Assembly: GCA_025642065.1 (NCBI GenBank)
Contig: JAODUP010000445.1
Span: 124,001 to 188,000, forward strand
DNA length: 64,000 nucleotides
Source: Paralvinella palmiformis
Lineage: Eukaryota > Annelida > Polychaeta > Terebellida > Alvinellidae
Reading direction: 5' to 3'
Shown: in pieces, positions 1 to 12,440 of the stretch
Position numbering within the stretch: position 1 is the first letter of the stretch
Layout of the letters: the number at the start of each line of letters is the position of its first letter
Notes under the pieces: model-generated
The model's database searches: none
The model's input: only the letters and a program-made list of their open reading frames with translations
Told to the model about the DNA's origin: nothing
Program-made: the position numbers and the translations under genes

Positions 1-2864
1 TTCTTTTTTACATTTCATTCAAAATATTAATAATATAGTAGTACCATGCATATTGTGGTTGTACTAGTAGTAATTGTATTGTTACAATAATATCTTACAT
101 TGAGATGCAAACTTAGGCTTGAATTATATATGTGTGTAGGTCAGGTGTGTGATGTTCATATTATCCTTTCAAAGTTTAACAATGAGTTAAAGATAATCTT
201 AACTTTGATTGCTAAGCATGCCTTGAGAGGTGGTCAAAACATAAATATAATAATTAATTACAATTTAGTACAGCCTCACATAGTAATCATTACTTCATAG
301 TTGTGTGATTACAATTTAGTTATCAAATTGTTTACAATAAGAAATGTTTCAGGTTAATGCATCAAGCCATTTTAGATAAAAAAAATTCAATGTACTTAGG
401 AATGTATTTGAATGATGTGAATTTACTAAATATCTTGCCCCCATGTCTGAAGCTTAATTATTATGTTAAATGTTGTGTTTAATGTTAAAAATCCAATCTT
501 AACTGCCTTGCCTTTCATTTTTTATAAACATAGTGCTACTAAAAAAGAAAATTTTGGAATATTTAAAATGACTTGATGCTGATAATATTGCTAAAAAAGT
601 AAAAGCTTATACCCTAAATTTCAGAACTCATATTTATTTTTATTTTAGTGATCTGTTGTTTTTCATGTACCTCATTAGTCATCTCATTTAAAACCTATGA
701 AATATACAGTGTTGTGTTATGTTTAATGATTTGGAAGCAGGACTGGTAGATGCCAACATGATTTTATATGTTTAAAAGGAGGTGGTTAATAAATTCCAGA
801 TGGTATACTGCTTCGAAGAGAGCTTCTAGTTTTATTGTATTCTATATTCATATTTCTGTATCTTATTTCCATCTTGTTATTCTCAGTGAAAGAAATTTAA
901 CTTAGTATCTATTAAACTATTTTTAAGAAAGATATCTTGAAAACATTATATGTCAATACCCTTTTTGTTGTTTTTATAATTAATTAAAATCTCCTGTCTC
1001 TTCCTTGTTTTGAATTTTTCCTTTGTCTCTGATGAATACCATTATTTAGCTAACTTTGTTAAGCATACAAAAAGCAGTAAAATATTTCTTTAGGCATCAT
1101 TATAGTATACTTTGTTACCTTTTGGAGTTATCTAAAAAGTCAACTTAGATTTAATTGTATATGGAATATTTTTGAATACGATAGCAGCATTGTTATAAGA
1201 TAACATCTGTTACAGTGTGTTTGATGTCTGTTTATTATAACATGAGAACTTCTTCTCAGTTGTGAATTCCTATGGATAAGTCAGTATTTATTGCTTGCCT
1301 TTTTGTTTCAGTTGACTAGATAATTGAACTGATTAGTAGTTGTGTGTTAGGTTAGCCTGCAGACAAAGTGCAATTATTGGGTACAAATTAAGTGATGACT
1401 CGGGGAGGAAAACAACAATTTAGAGTGGGACAGTGAAGCAGAAACCAACCCAACCCTGGATTCAGCATTATGTAGAATATTTTATCCCTTAAGCTAGTAA
1501 AGTCATATTTGTCAAAAGTAGTATATACTGCTTTATTTACAAGTATCCAAATAAAGGGGGTTTTCCGTTGGTCACTGTTTATGTTTTTTATGTGCACCTA
1601 TAAACATACATACTGATTTACACATTTATTAGGCTGCACAAACGTAGACCTCTGATTGCACCTTTTTGACATATTCAGAACTGGTTGTCAGACTGGTAAC
1701 TTTTTTGAAACTGTTTGTATTTTTTAATTAGATTGTAACTCTTATTTTTTTATGATTAAAGTTTGTATGATTATATTGGTTGTAAAAAACATTTAAAAAT
1801 ATTTTTGAAACTGTCCAACCAAAAAGAAATCACGCTGGCAGTAAAGTAACTAAGTGAAATGTATCTGTGGTTGTGAACACTGCATGAAGTATTTTGTCTG
1901 TCACTTTGTTATATTAATTTGAAATTTATATATCCCAAAATGTTCTTTTGATGCTCCTGATGCTAGTATATACTTTAGTACCATTCAAATACCAGAGATG
2001 AGTGTATAAGTAGCCTAATATTTTCATCTACCTGAATATTAGACTAACTTCTAGCCATACGGTTACAGGTGGCTGCTGATGTTAATTAGACAGCTCCAAA
2101 ACAGAAGATTAGTAACAAATATGATGAAATACCGGCTGTGATTGAGAATTTAGGAAGGTTAGAATTATTAATAGTACAGTATACCTTGTCTATACTGTTC
2201 TCATTGACATATGCAGATTTTGATATATTGTTCCATTGTTCCTGTATTAATTGTTTGTTTGTTACATTTTTGAAGGTCTGGAAAGATAAAGGTATTCTGA
2301 AATGAATAAACCACAGTGTGTGTCAGAGTTATTAGAACATCCCACATCTGATAAATGAATGTTTTGTATGTTTTATTTTGAATACCTTCAACTTTGGTAT
2401 ATTGTTATTGAGAGAAGTCATTGTTTGTGGACACTTGACTGAATTAACTCATTAATGTAAACAAGTCTGGTAAACAAGTCTGGCAATTATAAAAGCAGTA
2501 TTTTTCATTTAAAATAGTCACACAAGCAAATAAATCATGCAGCCTTATCATAACCAGTGGGCATAAACGATATATTTGGTGCTTAAGTGTAACTTAACAT
2601 ATGACCTGTTTACATCACTGTTATGTCCTTTGTGTTTTTACTATCAACTTGTGTTTGGATGATAAAGAGTTTGCTCTGTTCACGTTATTGTTATTAAGAC
2701 CTCTTATTTAAACAGTTAAGATAAGAGAATTTGGTTTGGTACAAAAAGTTACCTGTCTGTCACATTTATACAAACTGCTGCAACTCCAAACAATTAGATG
2801 AGTTAGGATTTTTTGTTCAGCTCATTACACACATGTACTCACACACACACACATCCCAGACTTC
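1..2864. other. AT-rich gene-free stretch
   Basis: I see no convincing coding region here. The open frames are short, lack splice context and encode low-complexity residues. There is no recognisable transposon protein. It could be intron, distant untranslated region or intergenic DNA of a gene lying to the left. Confidence 0.5.
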
Positions 2865-3067
2865 TCCTTGGCCTAAGAGGGCGCCTCCATGGTCTAGTGG
2901 TAGCGTGTTGCACCACAGATCACTACCAGCTGTGTTTGAATCTGTGGGTATATCTGAAGGGTGTTTCACCTTTGACTTCGCTTCATTACCTTTGGAGGTC
3001 GCTCAGCCCAGTTAGCCTACCATGTGCACAAAAGTGGCTGTAATACACTAATCATCCTTGGCCTAAG
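2865..3067 (+). repeat. tRNA-headed SINE (family A) with 13-bp target-site duplication
   Basis: The element proper is about 2878-3054. Its 5' part resembles a tRNA, with an A-box like TGGTCTAGYGG and a B-box position near 2935. The body carries the family block TTACCTTTGGAGGTCGC and CATGTGCACAAAAGTGGC. TCCTTGGCCTAAG occurs exactly on both sides (2865-2877 and 3055-3067), which is the signature of retroposition. Confidence 0.88.
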
Positions 3068-3226
3068 TGGTAGCATAGTTGGCCAGAGACCTCTATACTT
3101 GAGTTCATACCCTGGCTGGGCATATATGAAGGGTATTTTATCATTTTCTTCACCTCATTACCTTTGAAGGTCACATTGCTCATTTAGCCTGGTGTATGAA
3201 CAAAAATAACTATAGAACAATAGCAT
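3068..3226 (+). repeat. degenerate SINE family A copy
   Basis: It directly follows the copy above. It is a more diverged version of the same unit: GTGGTAGCATAGTTGGCC resembles the A-box side, then GGGCATATATGAAGGGT, ATTACCTTTGAAGGTC and CATTTAGCCTGG follow in the family order. The higher divergence suggests an older insertion into which or beside which the younger copy landed. Confidence 0.7.
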
Positions 3227-3239
3227 TACACCCACATTA

Positions 3240-4980
3240 CTACATTGGACTTATTTTTTATAATAGCGTTATTAATTTTCATAATTTGTTGTAACCAATG
3301 ACAACCATTTTATTGAGTGTCTTGAATTACTGGTACATCAGATCAAGGAGACAGTAAGATTTTAAACCATAGCTGAATTTTCACCAAATCTTTTTGGGGG
3401 GTACACCCACACACACAAATAAAAGTGAATGTGTGTATTTGTTTGTTTGTGTTCGCAAACAATTCTGACAAAATAGTCTAAAACAGCTGTGAATAAGACA
3501 TTGTTTGGGATTCATTGACCTTTAAAATCTGCACTGAGTATGGGTTTTAAGCTTGTATATATATATGTATATTATGTGTGTGTATTTTGTGTTCCAGGTT
3601 ATGTATTGTTTGGTCAAATACCTTGCTATTGGGGTTAAAGAATGTTGCTGATCCATATCCATTATAGGAATACAGCTATATGTGGTACTACATTAAGAGA
3701 TCTATAATAGGATGACTCAGAGAAGAGTAAGTACAATATTTATATTATCCCCTCAAAAGGCATCAATATATATACATTATATATAATGGTCCCCAGAATA
3801 TTTTACTGCCAAATGAATATCATATAACTTATAAAATTGCACTGTAATGATATGCCTTGTTGCTATGTAATTTTAATTTGTTATAGTATTAGCAGGGATA
3901 ATTCTGGGTTAGCAGCACTGTGTGCCTTTTTGCTGTTGGAGTTTGACAAAAGTGTGCACTTTTCAATTTGTATGCATCTGCTTGGCCAAAGTGTGCCTTA
4001 CGCTTGGTTTCTCATATGTTCTGTCCATAGTATTTTTCAAATTATATGTCACATGCAAATTCTATATGATACATGTACATTTCTAGGTAATTATTAAATT
4101 AAACTGAAAATAATATTGTCGTTATTATTATTGTATGAATTGTGTGACATTTGCAAAAATAATTTCCTTTTATTTATTAAGCATATTATTAATTACACTA
4201 ATTAGGAGCTTCATAGTTTCATCATACAAGTCATGTGCAACATCTCATAGACAAAACATTTGTACATTCAGCTTTAGGTGTAGCTGGCACTCACAGCTAG
4301 CTTGGCATTGTGGATTATAAGTATAGGAATACAGCATGAAAAAAAAACATTATTTGAATTGGTTTGCTCAACAGGCAGGTGATCGGTGATCAGCACTAGC
4401 TCGGCATGAAAATATAATTGCCACTAAATAGACTCTGCACTGGTTCAAACATTATTCTGGGAACAATTTAGCTAACAAACCAAGACCTGACCATGCCAAT
4501 GTCGAAGTCAATGAATTCATCTCAGTAGCAGTCTTAGTCGATATATAATATACACTAAACATTGAACTTAATGCATAGGTAAACTAGTCACAGCCAATCC
4601 TGTTAAAGTAGATGTAGGACTTGATGATAAGGAACTTTTCTGAAGATTTCACTTTCTGCCACTTTGCTAGGGCTAGAACAACTGACCACCCTCATTCATG
4701 ACTCTCATCATGAGGTCACAGTGATCTGATGATAGCCTGTTCCTTAGTGGAGAAATTACATGGTTTGGGGCACTAAATCCCTTTCACAATCTGCTGTATG
4801 GACTGGGCGAGATGCATGAGCTGCTAGAATAGAGAGGTTCCTGCATAATGAGGCACCAGGGGGCTGCCATGTCATGCAGAGGATGCTGATGCTGCAGAAC
4901 AACTTTCTTTGGTTTATTACACTTTTCCTTACTAGCCTCTTTGTTAACCAGAGCCAGTGAAGTAAGCTTTACAGTTTCTT
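3240..4980. other. gene-free stretch, no recognisable feature
   Basis: AT-rich sequence with short TA and TG runs near 3555-3590. No open frame has splice sites or a recognisable protein family. The somewhat GC-richer part at 4600-4920 may be an old repeat, but I could not assign it. Confidence 0.4.
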
Positions 4981-4984
4981 TAAT

Positions 4985-5250
4985 TTCTTTGGCCTCATGG
5001 GTAGAGTGTGATACTATTTACCTATGGCTATGGTCATTCTGTGCGGGAGGTCGCAGGTTTGCGCCTCAGCCGTGGCACTATAGTACGAGGAGTTTTTCGT
5101 CCAGCCAGGCAACTAGCAAGGTTTTCCCCACCGAACATTTATTCTAAATTTATTTAGAATTAGTCTCCATGGGGAAGCTGTAAATTACAGACCATATGCG
5201 TCTCCCTCATTTGAGGTTGCCAGCCACGTTAAAAACTGCTATTATTCGGC
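4985..5250 (+). repeat. SINE-like repeat (family B)
   Basis: A tRNA-like head (GGGTAGAGTGTGATAC, then GGTCGCAGGTTTGCGCC at the B-box position) is followed by a body with GTACGAGGAGTTTTTCGTCC and GCTGTAAATTACAGACC near 5177. The last block and its neighbours recur at 48380-48420, and a diverged inverted relative lies at 12330-12440, so this is a dispersed repeat rather than a gene. Confidence 0.65.
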
Positions 5251-5555
5251 CATTATTAATTGTCTTTGTAGACATGGACCTTCTGTTCTCCAAAGTGAGA
5301 TCATGGTATCTGCAAATGATTCATTATCCCAAGTTTCACCATCATCCTATTGTATAAATGATGATGATCTCAATGAAAGGATTGTAAATGAAAATCATCA
5401 GCTCTTTGTCGGGAAATCTATACATTGATGTATGTAGTGTAGCCATTGATAAACTGTGTCCTGCTGGTCATCTTACTGATGTGGTGTTGTTTGTATGTTA
5501 GCTGCCCATCCACCTCCTTCAGCTCCTCTTCTGCAATCTTCAGATAGGTAGTTTT

Positions 5556-5747
5556 GGGGTGCCTCTGTGGTGTAACGGTAACATGTTGGACCACAGATCA
5601 CTACCAACCATGTTCGAATCCCTGGGTGGGCATATCTGGAGGGTGTTTCATCTTTGACTTCACTTCGTTACCTTTGGAGGTTGCTTGGCCCATTTAGCCT
5701 ACCATGTGCACACAAGTAGCCGTAAAACACCAATCATCATCATCATT
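5556..5747 (+). repeat. SINE family A copy inside the hAT remnant
   Basis: Head GGGGTGCCTCTGTGGTGTAA, B-box TGTTCGAATCCC, then the family body and a CATCATCAT tail. Imperfect flanking repeats AGATAGGTAGTTTT (5542-5555) and AGATGAGTAGTTTT (5748-5761) match at 12 of 14 positions, so the insertion is intact but not recent. Confidence 0.85.
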
Positions 5748-5799
5748 AGATGAGTAGTTTTCTCGAACGGATTCTTTCCATCATGTAAGTTTCTTAACA

Positions 5800-6070
5800 C
5801 GATCATCTTCGGACCCGGAGGTAACATCGTATTTATCGCAACCATCACTGCCTCAGGATTTGAAACCCTTAATTTTTTTGGAGAGAAAATTAAGTGAAAT
5901 ACCCAATCTTATCTAAATTAGTCTCAAAGTACCTGGCCATTCCAGCTTCCTCTGCACCAGTTGAAAGACTGTTCAGTGTAGCTGGAAAGGTTTTCAGACC
6001 AGAACGTTGTAGCCTCACTGGTAACAGATTTGAAGAACTCGTGATGGTCAGATGTAACAAGCGCAAATGA
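5800..6070 (+). pseudogene. hAT transposase C-terminal (hATC dimerisation) fragment
   Basis: Two frames join. About 5800-5890 reads EVTSYLSQPSLPQDLKPL, the acidic/proline linker seen before the hAT dimerisation domain. After a frame change, 5900-6070 reads LVSKYLAIPASSAPVERLFS, then SVAGKVFRPERCSL, ending in TGA at 6068-6070. The PASSAPVERLFSVAG block is the hallmark of the hATC domain of Ac/ZBED-type transposases. The frame change, the upstream SINE and the missing catalytic region make this a dead remnant. Confidence 0.8.
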
Positions 6071-6241
6071 AACAACACCTTAACATTATGAACATGTTGT
6101 TTGTATGTATGTCTGTATGTATTATCATATATAACCGAATAAAATAAATTGAAGAAAATCCGATCTTGCATCTGTTTTGTGTTTGTAAAGCATATATAAA
6201 AATATGTGGAATTGGAATTGAAAATTTTGATTTGGAATTGA

Positions 6242-7727
6242 CTAAATAGAATTGAGTGGAATTAGAATTGACAAAATGGAATTGACCCCATGTCTGGTTG
6301 TCATGCAGATCTCCAGTTCTACTTTGATAGATCCAATGTCAAGCTTCTTCTTTTGGAAGAACCAGCTGAGAGTTATAACTGGGCGAAGGATATCAAGCAT
6401 CCCATGTGACATCAACACAAACATCTTCATTCCAGACTATTTGGGGTCCTTCTCTGCTGTTGTCCAGTGTTCTCACAACTTGATCAAGTGCTTCAATGAA
6501 AGAAAGCCATCTGATTTGATATACCTCCCTGTATTTCAAAACTGGGTCATTGAGAACCTTTTAGGGGGGCCTCCGTGGTCTAGCGGTAGCGTGTTGGACT
6601 ACAGATCACTACCACCCATGTTCGAATCTCAGTGTGGGCATATCTGAAGGATGTTTCATCTTTGACTTTGTTTCATTACCTTTGGAGGTCGCTCGGCCCA
6701 TTTAGCCTATCATGTGCACAAAAATAGCTGTAAAACACCAATCATCATCATCATTGAGAACCTTTTGAATGTTCTCCATTGTGCTCACTTTGTGCGGACT
6801 CTTCTTGAAATGATAGTATATCTCTTCTATAGTCTTTGCAAATTCCTTAACTGCAGGTACTTTTGGAGCAGCTTTTTCTGTACAAAGAGCAAGTCGTGAG
6901 CTAAAAAATGTGTGTTCCTCATGTGTGCCCAAAGTGTTGTAGGAACTGTCCACAGAGACCTTGTTTCTTCCCAGTCATCACAGAGGCACCATCTGTGCCA
7001 AGTGACGGGGGTTTCTTCACATCAATACCGCACTCCCCCAAATGGCTTCGTATAGCTTCAAAATGCCTTTACCAGTCCCAGAAATTTGAATGTCCTTCAA
7101 GAAAATCGTTTTGGGTTGGAGTGTAAGTTGGCTAACAATTCTGCAGCTAATACAGGGCTTATGATGCACTACGATAGCTGTACTCTCATCACATATCATT
7201 GTTACAACTGAATCTGATTTGTAATGTTGTCATCAATGACACTGGACAAAGCTTACAATGGGTCTACAGCTCTATTGTAACTACTATAACTTGTATGTTC
7301 ATTGACATGCAGCGCCTCTATATTTGGTACCTTGAGTTCTTTTAAGAACTCCATAAAACTAGACTATTTCCACAGTGGTACACATTCTTTAATCACCCAA
7401 AACACGGTTTTCAGTGCAATAATAACTCCTGATTCTTCTCCTGGGAGCACCTTTGCTGTAGCTGCAGCAAGGTTTTATTGTTCACACCCGGGCTAGCGGA
7501 GCATGATAATGGTCACGCTGTGATAAATGTCTCATCACTGTGCTAGTATGAACGTTTTTATTTACACCCACAACCATGACATTGTTCATGTTTGTGCTCC
7601 GACAAATTTGACACCACATTGTTGATGTTGTTTCATCAAATCTGAGCCATGGATAGAGTTGCAGCCATTTTGTCTGGAAATGTTTCTCAAACTTTGGAAC
7701 ATCTTTCACAAACTGTAAGCTGCGCAT
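6242..7727 (-). pseudogene. hAT-derived ZNF862-like transposase remnant
   Basis: Minus-strand pieces in co-linear order resemble ZNF862-like hAT proteins. 7482-7727 holds a zinc-finger-like unit (KWLQLYPWLRFDETTSTMWC, then CQIC and a spaced HxxxxxxH). 7017-7199 starts MICDESTAIVVHHKP, where intact relatives carry a catalytic-region Asp in a similar DEST block. 6702-6953 reads RLALCTEKAAPKVPAVKEFA, typical of the region after the catalytic core. 6242-6430 carries VITLSWFFQKKKLDIGSIKV. Frameshifts and a SINE at 6563 interrupt it. It is a separate element from the plus-strand hAT to its left. Confidence 0.72.
6548..6766 (+). repeat. SINE family A copy with exact 15-bp target-site duplication
   Basis: The element is 6563-6751. 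CATTGAGAACCTTTT is repeated exactly at 6548-6562 and 6752-6766. The SINE sits in the ZNF862-like transposase remnant, so it inserted after that element arrived. The tRNA-like A-box (TGGTCTAGCGG) and B-box (TGTTCGAATCTC) are both readable. Confidence 0.92.
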
Positions 7728-7729
7728 GC

Positions 7730-8932
7730 ACGTCCATTTGATGCATTACCATCACAATGTTGCATTGGGCAAGTTTTATTAGCGTCAATGATGCAAGGGC
7801 TCACTTCAGAGTGGTCTCCATGTTAGTTACCATATCCCAGTTTATTTGGTAGTATTTATTTGATGCCAACTGGTAGCAGTATCCATGTTGAAACCTTCGT
7901 AATAATATTAATATATAACATTTTACTGTTAATTAATTTTAAAATATTGAACTGTTAAGATTCTGATTTGTACCTTATAATACCATACAAAATATATAAG
8001 TTTTCGTATCAGGAAAGAAATCAATGGATCATAATGTCCAGCATATCTGTACCTTCATAGACATAAGAAGGTAGTGATTTCTAATCAGAAATAAGCCCAC
8101 TATACAAAACTCCACCTCAGTGTTCTAAAGGAATCAGATTTTTTAATTGTTTTATTGACAAATGGTATCTATATTTCACTATATCACATATATAACTAAT
8201 ACAACAACAGAACAGAGTATCTGTTACTCCTCAGTGCATCAGAAACTGACTTGATGTCGTCAAGGCCATTAGCACAGAGAATGTGGACCCTTTTTTGACC
8301 ATCATGTACTAACTTTAAACCATCCATGTAGTTTAAATATTGACCTTCATATTGTCTTCTATATATCAACTTTGTATAATAGTATTAGAGGGAGAGAGGG
8401 AGAGAGTTAGTTATCTGAGAATAATTTATGTTCCATTTGTCATATCGCTAACAATCAAAGGTAGTCATTTGATATTTTTATGGCTTCTCAGTTGCAAGAT
8501 CTCAGGGAAAATCTACCTTGATCTCCTACATATTTAGTTTATCTACTCAGCAATTAAGTTTGTTAATATATAATATAGGATCATTCTCTTGTAGGCATTT
8601 ATTAATGACTTGATTAATAAAAATTTCAAATAAAAACTATTCCTTTGAAGAGAACTTTGAAAAATAATTACAACTACAATCATAAAGCTAATTATTATTA
8701 TTTTTATTGCTAAAAACTATTCCAGGGTGGGATTCTCCAGAATTTTGATAAATGGTTGTTTGGTTTTTTCAAGTGGGGATTTGCCCTGGATCTGTTTATT
8801 AACATGATTGTTGTGATCAGTTCCCTTCAGAAACTATAACCAGCTAAATTATTTAAGAAACAAGTCATGTGCTTACATATTATATTTTACTAGATTATAA
8901 ATATGTTAAAACATAAATTTCAAGTAGAAATA

Positions 8933-8966
<34 letters not shown>

Positions 8967-9265
8967 GTTAGAACTAGCTTGTGTCCCAAAGACAAGATTT
9001 ACAATTAAGCATGATTAATCTGAATATCATTATGCAAATTTGATATATCAAAGATAATTACTAGAAACCTGTCACAGTAGCTGTTATAACCCAGTGGTCT
9101 TTGTGGTCCTTATAGTATGAATTATACAACACCACCATTAGATCAAGAAAAATAGTAATACTTTCAACCAAACATGTGTAGTCCAGCATTATTCAAATTA
9201 TATAAACAAGTGGAAAACAGCCTAATATTTACCTTTATAATAAGCTGTTATACCAATAAGCTGTT
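7730..9265. other. gene-free AT-rich stretch with a TA microsatellite
   Basis: No supported coding region. A pure TA run lies at about 8933-8962 and a GAGAGAGGGAGAGAG run near 8390. Nothing else was recognised. Confidence 0.5.
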
Positions 9266-9269
9266 ATAA

Positions 9270-10559
9270 CATGGAATGATGGTATTGGAGATGGTTTTGA
9301 GAGAAGGTTAATAATAAGAGAGAGGGTGAGAGAGTGTGATTATTAATGGGATGTAATTTGGATTTAATGAATCAGGAAATAGACAACTGATGCAATATTC
9401 ATTGTATGGCAGCTGCAAGAGAAGATTCTGGCAAAAAAGAAACCATTGTTTTATGCATTTGTGGACCTGGAGAAGGCAATTTTGATAGAATGCAAAGAGA
9501 AGTCATCTCGTGGGCTTTGAGAAAACTGTGGGTTGAAAAATGGCTGATGAAAGAGGTAATGACTCTGTGTGATAATGCAAAGACAGTAGTAAAAAGAATG
9601 GGAACAGTGAAGAGTTTAAGGCGAAGGTGGGGGTGAATCAGGGATTGGCGATGAGGTCATTACTACTCATGGCTGTTATGGGAGCACAGAAATGTGAGGC
9701 CAGGGAGTGATTGCCATGGGAACTGTTATCTGTTAGATTTGGTGTTGGTGGCTGAGAGTATGGGAGAGTTGAAGGAGGAGGTATTGAGATGGAAAGAGTG
9801 CATGAAGGTAAAAGGGTTGAAGAATAATATAGCGAAACAAAGGTGATGGATTCAGGGAAGAACTCTGGTCATGTTAAGAGGACAGGGAAGTGGCTGTGTG
9901 CTGTCTGTTGGATGAGTGTTAGAAGTAACTCAGTGAAGTGTAGAGGGTGTGCTGGGTGGGTCCTTAAGTGCTGCTCAGGTGTGAGAGGTTCACTAAATAC
10001 AATTAGGGATGCATTTTCGTGCAAGGTATAACATACAGGAAAGTATGGATCTGGTCTAGACAAAGTTAGAAAGTTCTGTTATCTGGTGGATATGATGAGT
10101 GGAGGAGTATATTCAGCACCAGTGGTGAATGTGTTGTGTATGGGGAAAGTTTAGAGAACTTACAGAGAGATCTTAACAAGGAAGGATGTGTTGTTAAAGT
10201 TAAAAGGAAAGATGTGTATGTGACATGTGAGGAGTGCAATTGTGTATGGAAGTGAGACTTGGGTTATGAATGGAGTGCAGATAGGATAATTTGAGTGGAC
10301 AAAGAGTATAATGCTGTGATCGATGTGCAGTGAGTCTCTGAGGGATAAGGTACCACATATATAACTGAGGGAGATAATGATTGCTGAAGTTGCTAAGAGG
10401 AATTGGATGAAGTGGCTGAGACATGTGTTACGGAAAGATGATGGTGACTGGGTGAAGAAAATCATGTTATATGAGGTGGATGGTGTGAGAGGTAGAGGAA
10501 GGTTGAGGATGAGATGGAATCAGGTGGTGGAGAAGGGTATGAGAGAGTGGGCTGACTGA
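9270..10559 (+). pseudogene. decayed non-LTR retrotransposon (reverse transcriptase, Cys-rich and C-terminal parts)
   Basis: Frames shift repeatedly, but the order fits one LINE ORF. At 9406-9636, FVDLEKA-like sequence is followed by REVISWALRKLWVEKWLMKE, the region after the first catalytic Asp of many non-LTR reverse transcriptases. At 9890-9990 there is a Cys-rich segment (CAVCWMSVRSNSVKCRGC) of the kind found between RT and C-terminus in one LINE group. At 10377-10559, RNWMKWLRHVLRKDDGDWVK and GVRGRGRLRMRW form the usual C-terminal end. No intact frame remains and no target-site duplication was found. Confidence 0.78.
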
Positions 10560-10579
10560 GGTGGATGTACCAGATCGGG

Positions 10580-10697
10580 TAACATGGAGAAGACTGATGT
10601 GGGAACCCACCCCGGCCAACCACCTTGTAAGAGGAGAAAATGGGGAAGACTGGTGTGGGAACCCACCCTGGCCAACCACCTTGTAAGAGGGAAAAAT
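10580..10697. repeat. short tandem duplication, about 55-bp unit x2
   Basis: The block GTGGGAACCCACC..GGCCAACCACCTTGTAAGAG occurs twice in a row with few differences (about 10598-10635 and 10655-10690). It begins at the 3' end of the LINE remnant, so it may be a duplicated LINE 3' end. Confidence 0.7.
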
Positions 10698-10721
10698 GGC
10701 TGTAAAATATTGTAAATATTG

Positions 10722-10798
10722 CTGTTTTACAGCCACTTTTGTGCACAAGGTAGGCTAAATGGACCGAGTGAACTATTAAGGCGAAGTGAAAGATGAAG
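10722..10798 (-). repeat. truncated SINE family A copy
   Basis: Reads the family body in reverse orientation: TTTTACAGCCACTTTTGTGC, AGGTAGGCTAAATGG and AAGGCGAAGTGAAAGATGAA. The tRNA-like head is missing. Confidence 0.75.
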
Positions 10799-10799
10799 A

Positions 10800-12110
10800 G
10801 TAGAGGAAAGAGTAGATGTGTTGTGTTTGTGTACAATGTAAATAGAGTTATAAATTTGAATATATTTATTAACCCTTTAACAGAATACCCTGGTTGGATA
10901 TTTACAAGAGTTTAGTAACAATAAATAGTTTAGGCATCATGATTTATGCATTGGCATCCATGAGGCTCATAATCATAGCAGAGAAATAAGGAAACCAATG
11001 AGATTGCAGCAAATTAGTCACATGACTATTATTATCATTATCACACACACCTTAAAAAGGTTTATTTAGTTTTTAACTTTAAAGTTTAAGCAAAGGTTAT
11101 GATTCAGAATATGAAAAAGCACAGTTTTTTTAATTTGAGTTATTTTATAATGTATTATGTGTAAATTTTATATATACCTTCTTGTTACTTAACCTTAAAT
11201 CTGGTGTTATTCACAAGTGTATGACACCTTTGGTGCTTAAAAGTAATGATGCTTTCAGCATTAATTGGTGTTGTGTTTAAAGCTTCTATGGTTGGCATTC
11301 ACAGGCTGTGGACCATGATATATGGTTCCCATGGGATAAAACTCTAATTTAGACCTATTTAACGTGGTAGATGTTTTTGGTTTTCTTCATTGGGCTATTA
11401 TATGCATCGTTAAATGAGGATTACCTCATGATCACCTGGTTGATACTGTAAAAGGTCATCACAAAATTGAATCGGTTGGCTAAAAATTTATTTTTAAAAA
11501 GAAAGAAAAATTTACAATTACATGTACAATCTTGTTCAACCAATGTAGGAACATAGATGGAAAACATTGAATTGAGTCAAGATAAAACGGTGTATTTACA
11601 TCAGTGTATACATATGAAAAAGTAAACAAGTGTATCTTTCTTACAACAATTAAAAAAACACTTTGTTTTCTTCCTTTTGTGACAAGGAGCTAAAGAAACA
11701 TAATTAAATAATCTGTGCTGACAAATACCTTCTGGTACCATATTAGTATGTGTATGTATTCTTTGTATTCATGCCATGTACTTGAGGTGAGGAATCAAAC
11801 CATGTGAATAATCAGCCCAGGAAGATAGTTAGACTGATCTATCCATAAGTTTGCTCCAAACATTTAAATATTCAGATCATTATAACTATAATTATTATAA
11901 TATTACAATCATTATCAGTAAAATAATTGGGCTTTGACAGGCACTGCAGTGGTACAGTGACTAGAGTATTGTGACACAAAGCGTGTGTGTGTGTGTGTGA
12001 CTATAGCATGCAACTTAAGCTTGAACTGGTCTGTTGCAGATTAATTTTCATTATACAGAGTGTATCTGACAATTTTATTCTAATAACCATATTTCTTTAT
12101 TAATTATAAG
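10800..12110. other. gene-free AT-rich stretch
   Basis: No supported gene. Only a short GT run near 11982-11998 was noted. Confidence 0.45.
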
Positions 12111-12215
12111 ACCATTCCATTGACACAATAATTAGTGCACTGTGCCGCAACCTTCCATGTTGTGGATTCGAATCCAGGTCATACCTGTGTTTGTGGGATA
12201 TCTTTCCCTAGGGAA
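12110..12215 (+). repeat. tRNA-like SINE head (degenerate)
   Basis: An A-box-like stretch (CAATAATTAGTGCACTG) precedes GTGGATTCGAATCCAGGTC, a B-box. The following ACCTGTGTTTGTGGGATATC also appears at 46228-46250, so this is a dispersed repeat, not a tRNA gene: the cloverleaf cannot be closed. Confidence 0.55.
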
Positions 12216-12329
12216 GCTAAACACTCAATTGTGATATATGTCAACAGATTCTAGCTATTTATAATCGTCATTTGTTTACTATAATAATAATAATAATGGC
12301 CAAAATTGGAATTATTTTACATGGGTGAC

Positions 12330-12440
12330 TATTTCAAATAAGGGAGACACATTATAGTCTATAATTTAAGGCTTTTTCTAAATCAATTTTGAATAGATGA
12401 GTAGTGGAGAAAACCTCGCCAGTTACCTAACTGCATGAAG
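12330..12440 (-). repeat. SINE-like family B fragment, inverted
   Basis: Read on the minus strand it gives a tail of GGTAACTGGCGAGGTTTTC, TTAGAAAAAG and TATAATGTGTCTCCCTTATT. This parallels the 5095-5205 block of the plus-strand copy, though with many differences. Confidence 0.5.

Larger units (their letters stand above)
5480..6297 (+). mobile_element. decayed hAT transposon, 3' part with terminal end
   Basis: It contains the C-terminal dimerisation domain of a hAT transposase (separate entry), then subterminal repeats of GGAATTG at 6207-6290, and it ends in GACCCCATGTCTG at 6297. The same end sequence in the opposite orientation, CAGACATGGGGTC, begins a non-autonomous copy at 13210, so 6297 is a plausible transposon boundary. 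The left boundary is not visible. A SINE has inserted at 5556. Confidence 0.65.
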
